Part shown: piece after piece, positions 1-9,640 of the stretch
Numbering within the stretch: the first letter of the stretch is position 1
Layout: each line of letters starts with the position of its first letter
Origin: Alphaproteobacteria bacterium
GTDB taxonomy: Bacteria; Pseudomonadota; Alphaproteobacteria; UBA828
Assembly: GCA_022826345.1 (NCBI GenBank)
Contig: JAJDVB010000217.1
Coordinates: 1 to 16,170, forward strand
Length of the DNA: 16,170 nt
Direction: 5' to 3'
Program-made: the position numbers and the translations under genes
Notes under the pieces: generated by a model
Databases searched by the model: none
Seen by the model: only the letters and a program-made list of their open reading frames with translations
What the model was told of the DNA's origin: nothing

Positions 1-62
1 CTCCGCCTTCGGGGGAGGGGGACAGGGGGAGGTGGGGTCGCTCGCGCCCGCCCCCACTACTC
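1..62. repeat. G-rich intergenic repeat fragment
   Basis: This stretch has four long G runs at 11-15, 17-21, 25-29 and 34-37, preceded by a C-rich arm (CTCCGCCTTC). It looks like the GC-rich inverted 'CTCCC...GGGAG' type of dispersed intergenic repeat common in alphaproteobacteria. Only one copy is visible and its left edge may lie outside the window. No coding signal is seen. Confidence 0.4.
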
Positions 63-146
63 GTCATTCGCGGACTTGATCCGCGCATCCATTTCGGCCC
101 CGTGCGGCGGCGCGACGTGGATGGCCGCAACAAGTGCGGCCATGAC
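63..146. repeat. Palindromic intergenic repeat, short copy (copy 1)
   Basis: The 84-bp element runs from GTCAT to CATGAC. Its left arm contains the hairpin CGCGGA-CTTGA-TCCGCG followed by CATCCAT; its right arm begins GACGTGGATGGCC and ends GGCCATGAC, so the two arms are inverted relative to each other. Two longer relatives (102 bp each) lie at 3535-3636 and 10796-10897. This copy lacks the second CGGACTTGATCCG core found in the right arm of the other two. Confidence 0.8.
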
Positions 147-370
147 GCCTCAATGGAGATACAGGTCGCGCGCGGCAGCAGACGTGGTAACTGCTATATG
201 GAGGACCGGACCGAAGGTCCGGAGCACGCGACTGCGCGCCGCGCGCCGAATGGCGCGTAGCCAAGCGAGCGTCGCTCGGCCACGAGCGCGGAATCATGAA
301 TCGAGCGCCCGGCGATTGAGGGAAATGAATGAGTCTGGAGCGCGCGACAGGTCGCGAGCGACAAGACGCT
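147..370. other. Non-coding region with serial stem-loops
   Basis: No convincing gene is present. Five short inverted repeats lie in series: AGCAG/CTGCT at 177-195, CCGGACC-GAA-GGTCCGG at 206-222, CGCGCC-GAAT-GGCGCG at 242-257, CGAGCG-T-CGCTCG at 266-278, and CGCGAC-AG-GTCGCG at 343-356. The last sits about 15 bases past the SulP stop codon and could act as its 3' stem-loop, although no T run follows on the minus strand. The rest could be a repeat remnant or a structured RNA; the sequence alone does not decide. Confidence 0.45.
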
Positions 371-2590
371 CTAACCCGCCGACATCGTCTCGATGAGGTA
401 CCGGTCGAGCTCGACGACAAGCGCTAGGTCGTCGCGCTCCAGGGCCTCGCGCGCGGTGGGTGTCATCAGGGCGGCGCGGCACGGCACCGCCGCGACCACC
501 GACACTTCCGGCACATGCGGCCCGAGCGCCGCGCCGGCGGCAAGCGCATCGCCGGGGCCGTACTCCTCCACCCTCGAGCCGGTGTCGTCCTCGCGGGCGA
601 CGGCCCGGCCTTCGGTCACGAGGAGCATGCCTTCCATCACCGCGTCCCGCGCCACCATGGTCTCGCCGGCTTCGTAGCTGCGGGCCTCCAGCCAGGGCGC
701 GAGCCGATGCACGAGCGCCTCGAACCGGGCCTGCCTGTCGAGGTCGCGCATGGCGTGATCGAAGGACAGCCCGAACAGCTCCTCCCGCGCCTCATCCGAG
801 TCGCCGTGCTGCCGATCCCACTCGGCGATGACGAGGTCCTCGCAGCGTTCCAGCGCACGGTCGAGGTCCTCGACCAGGATCAGCGAGTCCCGCAAGGGCG
901 CGGGCAGGCCGCGATGCAGGATGGAGCGGACCTGCTCGGCCGCGGCGCTGAGCACGATCCGCGTGCCCCGCGCATGCGCAGCCCGGACCGCGCGGCTCAT
1001 GATATTTGCGGCCGAGCTGTCGAAGCCCGAGACCTGGGCGAAGTCCAGCAACACGCACAGGGGAGGTGGGTCGGTCTTGAGGACCCGATTCAGACGGTCA
1101 CCGATGGCAGCGGCGTTGCCGAAGATGACGTAGCCGCGCAGCCGATAGACCTGCACCCGCTCGCCCCAGTGGCGGAGAATGGCTTGATGGGTGGCGGAAC
1201 GGGTCGTCTTGCTGCGGTGCTCGCGCAGGGTGAAGGCGGCCTCGACAACACTCACCTTGCTGAAGCGCACGACGAAGAAGACCACGGCCGCCGCGAGGCC
1301 CACGGCCACGCCTTCCAGGAACCCGACAAAGACGATGACGAGCGAGACCGCGATGACGATGCCGTAGTCCAGCCACGGCAGCGTCTTGCGGTTGGCGACC
1401 AGCACTTCGTAGGGGAGATTGAGCCCGACGAACAGCACGAGGCCGGCGAGCACGGGCGTCGGGATCAGCGACAGCACGTCCCCTCCGACGAACAGAATCA
1501 TGCCGACGATGAACGCGACCGTGATTCCGGTCAGCCGGGTCACGGCCCCGGTCGCATGGCTGACTGCGGAGTTGGGGATCGAGTTGCAGCCGGGGGCGCT
1601 GCCGCCGATCCCGGCCAGCAGGCTGGACACGCCTTCTGTGCGGAACTCCCTGTTCAGGTCGATCCGGACGCCGCTGATCAACTCCAGTCCGCCCGCACAG
1701 AACACGAGGCTGATGATGGCGACCAGCGTAACGGCCAGGATTCCGGGAAGCTGGGACGTCACGACGCCCCAGTCCACGAGAGCGAGATCGTCCAGCCCGA
1801 TGGGAGGCCAGGCGGAGCCCGCCGGTATGCCCGCGAACAGGAGGCCCGACGCGGAGGCTTCCGCGAGCGGAATGTCGAGGGCGAAGAGCGTCGCGTGGCA
1901 GACCCCAATTGCCACCACCGCCGATCCGGGCAGGATGAGGTAGTGGGGCCGGATCTTGGTGACCACGAGCAGCAGGGCGCCATAGAACACGCCCGGCGCC
2001 CACTTCTGGATCGTGTCGATCTCGCCCAGCGCGGGCAGGGTCTCCCACGTCATCGTGATGCCGCTCGCCACCGCGATGCTGCTCTTGGCCAGGAACCAGC
2101 CGAGCCCGGCAAGAAACCCGCCCATCAGAGGGTAGGGCATGAAGCGGAAGAGGTGGGCGAGCCCGAACCACCCGATGAGCGAATAGCAGATCGCCGTCGC
2201 CACGGTCGACAGGCCGACGATGACGATCATCGTCGCGAACACCGCCTCGCCGCGGGCGGAGACCATGACCGCGGCGACCGCAGCGCCGATCGTCAGCAGC
2301 ACGGCAGCCGGCGCGAAGTGCGGGACGGAGATCGTGCCCTTGTAGGTGCACGCCAGCGCCGTGAGGAAACACATGACGAGCGTGCCGAAGAGGATCGCAC
2401 CCGTGCCCCGGGGGACGAGCGGGGCGAGCGGGCCCGAGAAGATGATGGAGGCGATGGCGGCCTCGCCCATCAATACGATCACGGCGGTGATGAGGCCCGT
2501 GGAGAGCGCCGCCGGCAGCATGGCCGAGCCGGCATCGGCCCGCAGCTCCGATGCGAGTGTGCGAACCGCGGACGCGATTCGTGTCGTCAT
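371..2590 (-). CDS. SulP family anion transporter with STAS and cNMP-type domains
   Basis: This 739-residue inner-membrane protein probably carries an inorganic or organic anion (sulfate, bicarbonate or similar). Residues ~20-440 form the hydrophobic SulP transport domain with many membrane segments, including a conserved stretch around GGSAPGCNSIPNSAVS. Residues ~477-590 are a cytoplasmic STAS domain with the core motif SGFDSSAAN near residue 520. Residues ~620-735 resemble a cyclic-nucleotide-binding fold (YEAGETMV, then a GPGDALA-like turn), but the usual phosphate-binding cassette with its Arg is not evident, so nucleotide binding is doubtful. The same domain order is known from fungal and bacterial SulP proteins of the Ygr125w type. 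The ATG at 2590 lacks a clear Shine-Dalgarno sequence. The gene starts 50 bp after the lactonase stop and may be co-transcribed with it. The substrate is unknown. Confidence 0.88.
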   Translation of the reverse strand: MTTRIASAVRTLASELRADAGSAMLPAALSTGLITAVIVLMGEAAIASIIFSGPLAPLVPRGTGAILFGTLVMCFLTALACTYKGTISVPHFAPAAVLLTIGAAVAAVMVSARGEAVFATMIVIVGLSTVATAICYSLIGWFGLAHLFRFMPYPLMGGFLAGLGWFLAKSSIAVASGITMTWETLPALGEIDTIQKWAPGVFYGALLLVVTKIRPHYLILPGSAVVAIGVCHATLFALDIPLAEASASGLLFAGIPAGSAWPPIGLDDLALVDWGVVTSQLPGILAVTLVAIISLVFCAGGLELISGVRIDLNREFRTEGVSSLLAGIGGSAPGCNSIPNSAVSHATGAVTRLTGITVAFIVGMILFVGGDVLSLIPTPVLAGLVLFVGLNLPYEVLVANRKTLPWLDYGIVIAVSLVIVFVGFLEGVAVGLAAAVVFFVVRFSKVSVVEAAFTLREHRSKTTRSATHQAILRHWGERVQVYRLRGYVIFGNAAAIGDRLNRVLKTDPPPLCVLLDFAQVSGFDSSAANIMSRAVRAAHARGTRIVLSAAAEQVRSILHRGLPAPLRDSLILVEDLDRALERCEDLVIAEWDRQHGDSDEAREELFGLSFDHAMRDLDRQARFEALVHRLAPWLEARSYEAGETMVARDAVMEGMLLVTEGRAVAREDDTGSRVEEYGPGDALAAGAALGPHVPEVSVVAAVPCRAALMTPTAREALERDDLALVVELDRYLIETMSAG

Positions 2591-2640
2591 CGGACCATTG
2601 TGGCGGAATACGGGCCGGGTGCCGAACGGGAAAGAGGCGC

Positions 2641-3459
2641 TCAGCTATACCAGGCGGGCGCGGTGGCGTAGCCGGCGAAGGCGTCACCGTCGTGACCGAC
2701 GAAGATCTCGGCGTCACGTTCGACCGCCACGTCCTTGAGCCGCTTCATCGAGGCGACCGCCTTCACCGGGTCCAGGTGGAAGCTCGGGATGATCTCCTGC
2801 TCAAGCCCCTTGCGCGTGTAGGCGGCATCGGCGGTGAAGAGCATCGGCCGCCGGCCGGCGAGCTCAACCAGCAGGCTGTAGTGCCCGGCGGTGTGGCCCG
2901 GCGTCTCGATCAGGTGCAGGCCCTTGGCGATCTCCTGGTCGCCGCTCACCAGCTCGACCCGTGGGGTCCAGATGTCGCTCTCCGGGTCGTCCGGCACCCC
3001 GCGCCCCTCGCTTCTCAACCGCTCGCGGTAGAGGTCGGCGTGGAAGCTCATGTCGGAGTAGCCCAGCATCTCGAAGGGCTCGGGCGACGAGCATTGGGCG
3101 AACTCGAGCGCGTGGCAGACCGTGCAGGCCTCGCGCAGGTGGCGGTTTCCACCGCAGTGGTCGAAGTGATAGTGCGAGTTGACGACGTAATCGATGTCCT
3201 GCGGCCGGTAGCCCGCGAGCGCGAGCGCGCCCACCAGCGTCTGCGTCTCCGACTGGATCGGCTTCTCGAAGGGCAGCACGGCGTTGACGTGGTCGCAGTC
3301 GAACCCCGTATCGAACAGGTAGAGCCCGTCGGCGTGGTCGATGAGCACGCTGTAGACCGGGAAGCGCACCTCGCCCGCCGGCCCGCGGTTCCAGTAGATG
3401 TGGAAGCCGTCGATCACCAGCGTGCCGCCGTCCAGGATGAACACCCGTGTCTCTTTCAT
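2641..3459 (-). CDS. Metallo-beta-lactamase-fold lactonase, probably 4-pyridoxolactonase
   Basis: This 272-residue cytoplasmic hydrolase has the complete dinuclear zinc set of the lactonase branch of the metallo-beta-lactamase fold: H96-x-H98-x-D100-H101 (in NSHYHFDHCGG), H189 (ETPGH), D211 (FTADAAYT) and H256 (FVGHDGD). Length and N-terminal features (LDGG, then WNRGPAGEVRFPVYS and LPFEKPIQ) match, from memory, the 4-pyridoxolactonase of Mesorhizobium, which opens 4-pyridoxolactone to 4-pyridoxate in vitamin B6 degradation. N-acyl-homoserine lactonases (AttM/AiiB type) are the close alternative and share all the metal ligands. The start is supported by GGGAG and GAGG upstream of the ATG. A 246-bp gap containing a palindromic repeat separates it from the ABC operon, so it may have its own promoter. 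No other B6-degradation gene is visible in the window. Confidence 0.82.
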   Translation of the reverse strand: MKETRVFILDGGTLVIDGFHIYWNRGPAGEVRFPVYSVLIDHADGLYLFDTGFDCDHVNAVLPFEKPIQSETQTLVGALALAGYRPQDIDYVVNSHYHFDHCGGNRHLREACTVCHALEFAQCSSPEPFEMLGYSDMSFHADLYRERLRSEGRGVPDDPESDIWTPRVELVSGDQEIAKGLHLIETPGHTAGHYSLLVELAGRRPMLFTADAAYTRKGLEQEIIPSFHLDPVKAVASMKRLKDVAVERDAEIFVGHDGDAFAGYATAPAWYS

Positions 3460-3534
3460 CGCCTCGCTCCCGTTTTGCCCTTCAGTCTAGCGACTGTTGC
3501 CGGGTTCGTATCGAGTTGCGCACCACCACATATT

Positions 3535-3636
3535 GTCATGGCCGGGCTTGTCCCGGCCATCCACGTCGCGCCGCCGCACGGCGCCGATATGGATGCGCGG
3601 AACACCCCCGGACTTGATCCGGGGGCCGCGCATGAC
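3535..3636. repeat. Palindromic intergenic repeat (copy 2)
   Basis: The 102-bp element is bounded by GTCATG and CATGAC. Its left arm has GCCGGG-CTTGT-CCCGGC; its right arm has CCCCCGGACTTGATCCGGGGG. It is the same length and orientation as copy 3 at 10796-10897. It lies between the last permease gene and the lactonase gene. Arm bases differ from the other copies in paired fashion, so the fold is retained. Confidence 0.88.
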
Positions 3637-3705
3637 GAGTGTGGACGATCGGTCTGGGGAAAACGCGAAGCGATTCAACGCCACACCAACTTCATAAGCA
3701 GCAAA

Positions 3706-4644
3706 CTACCGCTGCCCGCGCACGTAGGGCAGGCCGAGCGCCGCCGGCAGGCTCGCGCGCCGGGCGAACAGCACCAGCACGATCATCACCATGAGGAAGG
3801 GCAGCATCTGCACCACGTCCGTCGGCACGTTGACGCCGCCCACCTGCAGCGCGGTGGTGAGCGAGAGGCTCGCACCGAAGAGAAAGGCACCGATCAGCAC
3901 CCAGATCGGCCGCCCGCGCGCGAGCATCGCCAGCACGATGGCGATGAAGCCCGCGCCGCCGGTCATGAAGGGGACGAAGATGCCCGCCCCGATCATCGCC
4001 ATGTAGGCGCCGCCCATCCCCGCCATCGCGCCGGTGAAGAGCACCGACCAGGTACGAGTCGCGGTCACGCTGATCCCGGCCGCATCCAGCGCATCGGGCT
4101 TGTCGCCCGCCGCCTGCAGGTTGAGCCCGACATGGGTGTTGCGGAAGAGGTAGGCGAGCACCAGCACGAGAAAGACCGCGATGTAGACCATCGGGTGCCT
4201 GGCGAAGAGGCTCGGACCGACGATCGGAATCTCGCTCAAGCCCGGAATGTCCAGGGTCTCCACGCGAGGCAGGCGCGGATAGGTGCGGCTGAACTGCACG
4301 TGGTGGAGGAGGGCGGTGATGCCGTCCGCGCCGAGGGTGAGCGCAATCCCGATCACGATCTGGTTGAGGCCGAGGCGCACGCAGAAGAGCGCCATCAGCA
4401 TCGCCATCACGAGGCCCGCAGCGGCGCCCGCGAGGAAGCCGAGCCAGAGCGAGCCCGAGCCGAAGGCGGTGGCGAAGCCGGCGTAGGCGCCGAACAGCAT
4501 CATTCCTTCGATGCCGATGTTGAGCACGCCGGCCTTCTCCGAGACCTGCTCGCCGAGCCCCGCCAGCAGCAGGGGCACGCCGGCCGCCACCGCGCCCGCG
4601 ATCAGCGAGATCAGGAAGGCGTCGCTGAGCAGGCCCTGCGACAC
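3706..4644 (-). CDS. ABC transporter permease, NupQ/YufQ-like (BMP-type importer)
   Basis: This 312-residue integral membrane protein is the second permease of a BMP-type ABC importer. Membrane segments fill most of the length. The family signature EKAGVLNIGIEGMML lies near residues 36-50, and a conserved GAMAGMGGAYMAM segment comes near residue 210. It starts with GTG (4642-4644), only 3 bp after the stop of the first permease, with a GGGA element a few bases upstream, so the two are translationally close and should assemble as a pair. Family members move nucleosides, riboflavin or related small molecules; the sequence does not fix the substrate. It is the last gene of the operon; a palindromic repeat begins about 70 bp beyond its stop. 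Confidence 0.9.
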   Translation of the reverse strand: MSQGLLSDAFLISLIAGAVAAGVPLLLAGLGEQVSEKAGVLNIGIEGMMLFGAYAGFATAFGSGSLWLGFLAGAAAGLVMAMLMALFCVRLGLNQIVIGIALTLGADGITALLHHVQFSRTYPRLPRVETLDIPGLSEIPIVGPSLFARHPMVYIAVFLVLVLAYLFRNTHVGLNLQAAGDKPDALDAAGISVTATRTWSVLFTGAMAGMGGAYMAMIGAGIFVPFMTGGAGFIAIVLAMLARGRPIWVLIGAFLFGASLSLTTALQVGGVNVPTDVVQMLPFLMVMIVLVLFARRASLPAALGLPYVRGQR

Positions 4645-4647
4645 TGG

Positions 4648-5733
4648 TCAGTCCCGTGCCGCCATCTGGCGGCGCTGCCCGAGCCACTCGGTGAGCGCCA
4701 GGAAGATCAGCATCAGCGCCACCAGCACCAGGATGAAGTAGTTGGGGAGCCCCGCCTTGCGCGAGGCGGTCTCGCCGCCGATGGAGAGCACGGCGAAGAA
4801 GAAGACAAAGCCGATCACGGCGATGCCGTTGAAGCGGGCGAGGAAGACCAGAGGAATGATCATCAGGCCGTAGGCCGGGTTCCAGTCGGCCCGCACGTTG
4901 CCCCAGACGCCGAGGATCTCGACTGAGCCCGCGAGCCCGGCGAGGCCCGCGCTCAGCGCGAACACGGCGACCATCAGCGCGCCGAGCGGCAGCCCCACGT
5001 GCACCGCAGCGCGCGGGTTCGCACCCACGAGGCGGAGCCGCAGGCCGAACGACGTCCGCGTCATCAGCCAGTGGATGAACAGGATCACCGCGAGACCCAC
5101 GATCACGCCCACGTTGATCGTGCTGCCGAAGAGGCGCGGCAGGCGGTCGTCGGTTGCCAGCGTCTCGGTCTGCGGCACGGTGGTGGTGGGGTCGTCGAAG
5201 GGCAGCTTGATGAGCACGTTGGCCGCGCTGATCCCCAAGAAACTCATCATCAGCGTGGTCACGATCTCGTTGACCCCGTAGTAGGCCTTGAGCACGGCCG
5301 GCAGCAGCGACCAGGCGGCGCCGACGGTCATCGCCACAATCATCACCAGCGGCAGCACCAGCCAGACCGGCAGCACCGTGACCAGCGCCGGTGCGAGCGC
5401 GGCGGAGATCACCGCCGCCAGCAGGAACTGCCCGTCGATACCGAGGTTCCAGAGCCCCGCACGGAAGGCCACGATCAGGCTCGCGCCCAGCAACAGCAGC
5501 GGCGCGCAGCGTGTGATCGTGTCCTGCAGCCCGATCCAGCTCAGCAGGCCGCGTTTGACGATGTTGTAGTAGAAGGCGCCCGGATCTGCGCCGAGGACCA
5601 GAAGGATCAGCGCGCCGACCCCGAGCGCGAGCACGATGGGCAGCAGCGCCGCGGCGATCGGCGCGGCCCAGCGGCGCCACGCGGACCAGCCGGGGCCGCG
5701 ATGCTCCTCCTGCGCTATCGAGCCCTGCGTCAT
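4648..5733 (-). CDS. ABC transporter permease, NupP/YufP-like (BMP-type importer)
   Basis: This 361-residue inner-membrane permease is the first of the BMP-type pair. After a short charged N-terminus, membrane helices follow, with the family segment FRAGLWNLGIDGQF at about residues 90-103 and a GLAGLAGSVEILGVWG stretch in the second half. NupP-type permeases carry this longer N-terminal portion compared with NupQ types, and the length here fits. It begins 5 bp after the ATPase stop and ends 3 bp before the next permease, which marks it as part of the same operon. The C-terminal end is hydrophilic (GQRRQMAARD). Substrate unknown; membership of the family is clear. Confidence 0.9.
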   Translation of the reverse strand: MTQGSIAQEEHRGPGWSAWRRWAAPIAAALLPIVLALGVGALILLVLGADPGAFYYNIVKRGLLSWIGLQDTITRCAPLLLLGASLIVAFRAGLWNLGIDGQFLLAAVISAALAPALVTVLPVWLVLPLVMIVAMTVGAAWSLLPAVLKAYYGVNEIVTTLMMSFLGISAANVLIKLPFDDPTTTVPQTETLATDDRLPRLFGSTINVGVIVGLAVILFIHWLMTRTSFGLRLRLVGANPRAAVHVGLPLGALMVAVFALSAGLAGLAGSVEILGVWGNVRADWNPAYGLMIIPLVFLARFNGIAVIGFVFFFAVLSIGGETASRKAGLPNYFILVLVALMLIFLALTEWLGQRRQMAARD

Positions 5734-5738
5734 CGCGC

Positions 5739-7325
<1,587 letters not shown>

Positions 7326-7391
7326 GGTCAGGCCACCTTGCTACCGGTCAGGCTGGCGGCACTGAGTCGGCCGCCGGGAAAGGGCAGGCGT

Positions 7392-7423
7392 GCCCGGCGC
7401 GCGATGTCTCTGCGCCGCCGGGC
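7392..7423 (-). promoter_or_regulatory. Intercistronic stem-loop after the BMP-family binding-protein gene
   Basis: GCCCGGCG at 7392-7399 pairs with CGCCGGGC at 7416-7423 around a 16-base loop. It lies 24 bp beyond the BMP stop codon and upstream of the ATPase gene. Only TTT follows nearby on the minus strand, so it is more likely an mRNA-stabilising or attenuating stem than a full terminator. Confidence 0.45.
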
Positions 7424-7446
7424 GCCGCCTGCGTTCTCTGCGTGCG

Positions 7447-8490
7447 CTACTCAGCCGCGTCCACCGACGACATCAGAGCGCGTACTTCCGTGGCCTCCCA
7501 GATCGCGGGCACCTCGATCTCGCCCGCGATGATCTGGGCGCGGACATCCATCAGCCCCGCCCACATCTCGTCGGAGATGTGCGCCGTCCGCAGCAGCTGC
7601 ACCGAATCGTCGGCGAGCTGGATGGCGTAGCCAACGGTGCCGAACGTGCCGCTCTTCAGGTCTTCGACCATCGCGCTGTAGACCGGCACCATGTTCCAGA
7701 CCACCGACGAGAGCAGGTGACCCTTGTCGATCTCGCTCTTGTCGCCGATCACGTCGATGAACAGCACCTTGCCGCCGTCGGCCGCAGGCACCGTCTCCAC
7801 CGCCTGGAGCATGCCGAAGGTGGAGCCGTCGCCCTGGCCGAACACGATGTCGGCGCCGGCTGCGATCACCGATTCGGTGACCCGCTTGCCGCCCGCGGCG
7901 TCGGCATAGGCCGCAGGTCCGATTACCGCGTAGAGCAGGTTCACGTCCGGGTTGGCGGCGCGCGCGCCCATGGCGAAGCCGGCGGACTGCGAGTTCCACG
8001 ACGGCGGCTCGCCGGAGACGACGATGCCGAGCGTTCCGGTGCGCGAGAGCTGCGCCGCCAGCATGCCGGCCATGTAGGCGCCGTCATGCCCGCTCAACGT
8101 GTAGTCGGCGACCAGGCCCGCCACCATGTCCTCGGGCCTATCCACGATCGCCACCGCAACCCCGGTTTCGGCGGCGATCTCGGGTGCCGCGGTGTTGTAG
8201 CCGCTGGCGTGCGCGATCATCAGGTCGGCGCCTTCCGCCGCGAGCTCGCGCAGCGTCGGCCGCACGTCGCCGTAGCCGAGGCCCTCGGCAGCGATCACCT
8301 CGAGGCCCATGGCCTCGCCGACCGCCCGTGTCGCGTCGACGCCCTGCTGGTTCCAGCCGTAGTCGGTGCCCTGCTCGGGCACCAGGACCGCAATCGTGTC
8401 GATCTCCTGCGCCTGAGCACCGCTGATCACCGCGGCCAGACCGATCGCTGCGAGCGCCGATACGGCCGTTCTGTGCAACTTGGGTGTCAT
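7447..8490 (-). CDS. BMP family ABC transporter substrate-binding protein
   Basis: This 347-residue periplasmic binding protein belongs to the BMP (Bmp/PnrA/Med) family, whose known ligands are mostly nucleosides. A Sec signal peptide covers residues 1-27, with likely cleavage after AQA. The mature protein begins with the family pattern IAVLVPEQGTDYGWN, whose D43-x-G-W-N element is typical. A later GADIVFGQGDGS segment corresponds to the usual (D)VIFQVAGGTG-like stretch of the family. No lipoprotein Cys is seen, consistent with a Gram-negative cell. GGGAG seven bases upstream supports the ATG at 8490. It precedes the ATPase and permease genes of its own type; stem-loops lie both upstream and downstream of it. 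Ligand not assignable. Confidence 0.9.
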   Translation of the reverse strand: MTPKLHRTAVSALAAIGLAAVISGAQAQEIDTIAVLVPEQGTDYGWNQQGVDATRAVGEAMGLEVIAAEGLGYGDVRPTLRELAAEGADLMIAHASGYNTAAPEIAAETGVAVAIVDRPEDMVAGLVADYTLSGHDGAYMAGMLAAQLSRTGTLGIVVSGEPPSWNSQSAGFAMGARAANPDVNLLYAVIGPAAYADAAGGKRVTESVIAAGADIVFGQGDGSTFGMLQAVETVPAADGGKVLFIDVIGDKSEIDKGHLLSSVVWNMVPVYSAMVEDLKSGTFGTVGYAIQLADDSVQLLRTAHISDEMWAGLMDVRAQIIAGEIEVPAIWEATEVRALMSSVDAAE

Positions 8491-8519
8491 GGTCGGTTCT
8501 CCCTTTGCTACGGTGACGT

Positions 8520-8553
8520 GGGCCTCCGACGCGCCGAAACGCGGCGGAGGCCC
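8520..8553 (-). promoter_or_regulatory. Intercistronic stem-loop after the RbsB-like binding-protein gene
   Basis: GGGCCTCCG at 8520-8528 pairs perfectly with CGGAGGCCC at 8545-8553; a single mismatch then leads to a further CGCG/CGCG pairing inside. It sits between the RbsB-like gene (stop at 8609) and the BMP gene (start at 8490). There is no T run, so it probably stabilises or punctuates the message and does not end it. Confidence 0.5.
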
Positions 8554-8608
8554 GTTGATTCAGGGCACCGGGCGGGCAACCGCGCGCCGCGCCCGGCCCC
8601 AAATGGCG

Positions 8609-9589
8609 TTACAGAAGCTCCATGTCGCTCAGCAGCTTCTGGATCTCGGGCTCGTTCATGTTCTCCAGCGTGACGACCGCCGCTGGGATGGCCACGACGC
8701 GCGGCTCGACCGTCTCGCCCTTAATGATCTTGTCCAAGGTGTAGACGCCGTCATAGCCCATCCTGAACGGGTCCTGCAGGACGAGCGCGTCGATGTAGCC
8801 CTCCTTGAACAGCTCGAACTCTTCGGCCGAGCTGTCGAAGGCGACGATGCGGAGATCGAGCTCCCGCTGCTTGGCGAGCTGACCCGCGCCGGTGCCGGCG
8901 CCGTCACAGGCACCATAGAAGCCGACGAGGTCGGGATTGCCGGTGTGCATGTCGGTCGCGATGTTCAGCGCCTTGGCCGGCTTGCATTCCGAGTACTGCA
9001 CCGGCAGCACCTCGATGTCGGGGTAGTTCTTCATCTCCTCGACGAAGCCGTTCTCGCGCTCGTACCCGGTCTGGGAACCGGCGGTGATGCCGATGTCGCC
9101 GACCTTGCCCTTGCCGCCGATCAGCCCCGCCAGGTGCTTCGCTGCGGCCCTGGCGGCGCCGATGTTGTCGGTGGCGATGTAGGCGAGCGAGGTGTCGGGA
9201 TCGATGCCGGAATCCACCGTGATCACCGGCACGCCGGCCTCGATGGCCTTGGTCACCGGGTCGGACAGCGCCTTGGCATCGGTCGCGGCGATGAGGATGC
9301 CGTCGATCCTGCGCGTCACCATGTCGTTGACCAGATTGATCTGGCCCGCGATCTGTGTCTGGTCCTGGGTGCCGACGTAGAGCACCTCGTAGCCGAGCTC
9401 CGCGCCGGCCTTCTCCGCACCCCGCTTGATGGCGAGCCAGAACGACGAATCCGTCGATTTCGGGATCCACGCCAAGGTCTTGTCCGCCGCGAACGCGTCG
9501 GAGCCAAAGCCTGCCGCCGACACGGCGGCAATCACGGCGGCCGCGGCCACCGCGCGTAGAGACCTGATGATGGAAACGCGCAATTTCAT
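8609..9589 (-). CDS. RbsB-like periplasmic sugar-type substrate-binding protein
   Basis: This 326-residue protein belongs to the ribose/galactose (type I, Periplasmic_Binding_4) binding-protein family. Residues 1-34 form a signal peptide ending DAFA before ADKTLAWIPK. The mature part shows the family layout: early STDSSFWLAIKRGAEKAG, then DGILIAATD, then GVPVITVDSGI, and an EKxG-type hinge. The ligand could be a pentose, polyol or another small polar molecule; binding residues are not sufficient to choose. A strong ribosome site (GGGAGGAGAAACC before ATG) suggests high expression. It follows the RbsC-like permease by 51 bp. No RbsA-type ATPase lies next to either gene, which is unusual for this family. 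Confidence 0.92.
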   Translation of the reverse strand: MKLRVSIIRSLRAVAAAAVIAAVSAAGFGSDAFAADKTLAWIPKSTDSSFWLAIKRGAEKAGAELGYEVLYVGTQDQTQIAGQINLVNDMVTRRIDGILIAATDAKALSDPVTKAIEAGVPVITVDSGIDPDTSLAYIATDNIGAARAAAKHLAGLIGGKGKVGDIGITAGSQTGYERENGFVEEMKNYPDIEVLPVQYSECKPAKALNIATDMHTGNPDLVGFYGACDGAGTGAGQLAKQRELDLRIVAFDSSAEEFELFKEGYIDALVLQDPFRMGYDGVYTLDKIIKGETVEPRVVAIPAAVVTLENMNEPEIQKLLSDMELL

Positions 9590-9640
9590 GGTTTCTCCTC
9601 CCTTGACGGCACACCCGCCGCTGCCCGGCGCGTGGCGTCG

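Noticed and set aside
341..358. Stem-loop past the SulP stop as an intrinsic terminator
   Set aside because: The stem is short (6 bp plus one) and no T run follows on the minus strand, so it is recorded only as part of the structured intergenic region.
515..2671. A 718-codon plus-strand frame opposite the SulP gene
   Set aside because: Its product is an Asp/Arg/His/Gln-rich string without domains, while the minus strand encodes a clear transporter with membrane helices and STAS motifs.
3535..3636. Palindromic repeats as a CRISPR array or as insertion-sequence ends
   Set aside because: Copies are kilobases apart without regular spacers, no cas or transposase gene is present, and no target-site duplications are evident.
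2551..4926. A 791-codon plus-strand frame across the lactonase and permease genes
   Set aside because: It crosses two real genes and an intergenic repeat, and the translation is compositionally biased with no known motif.
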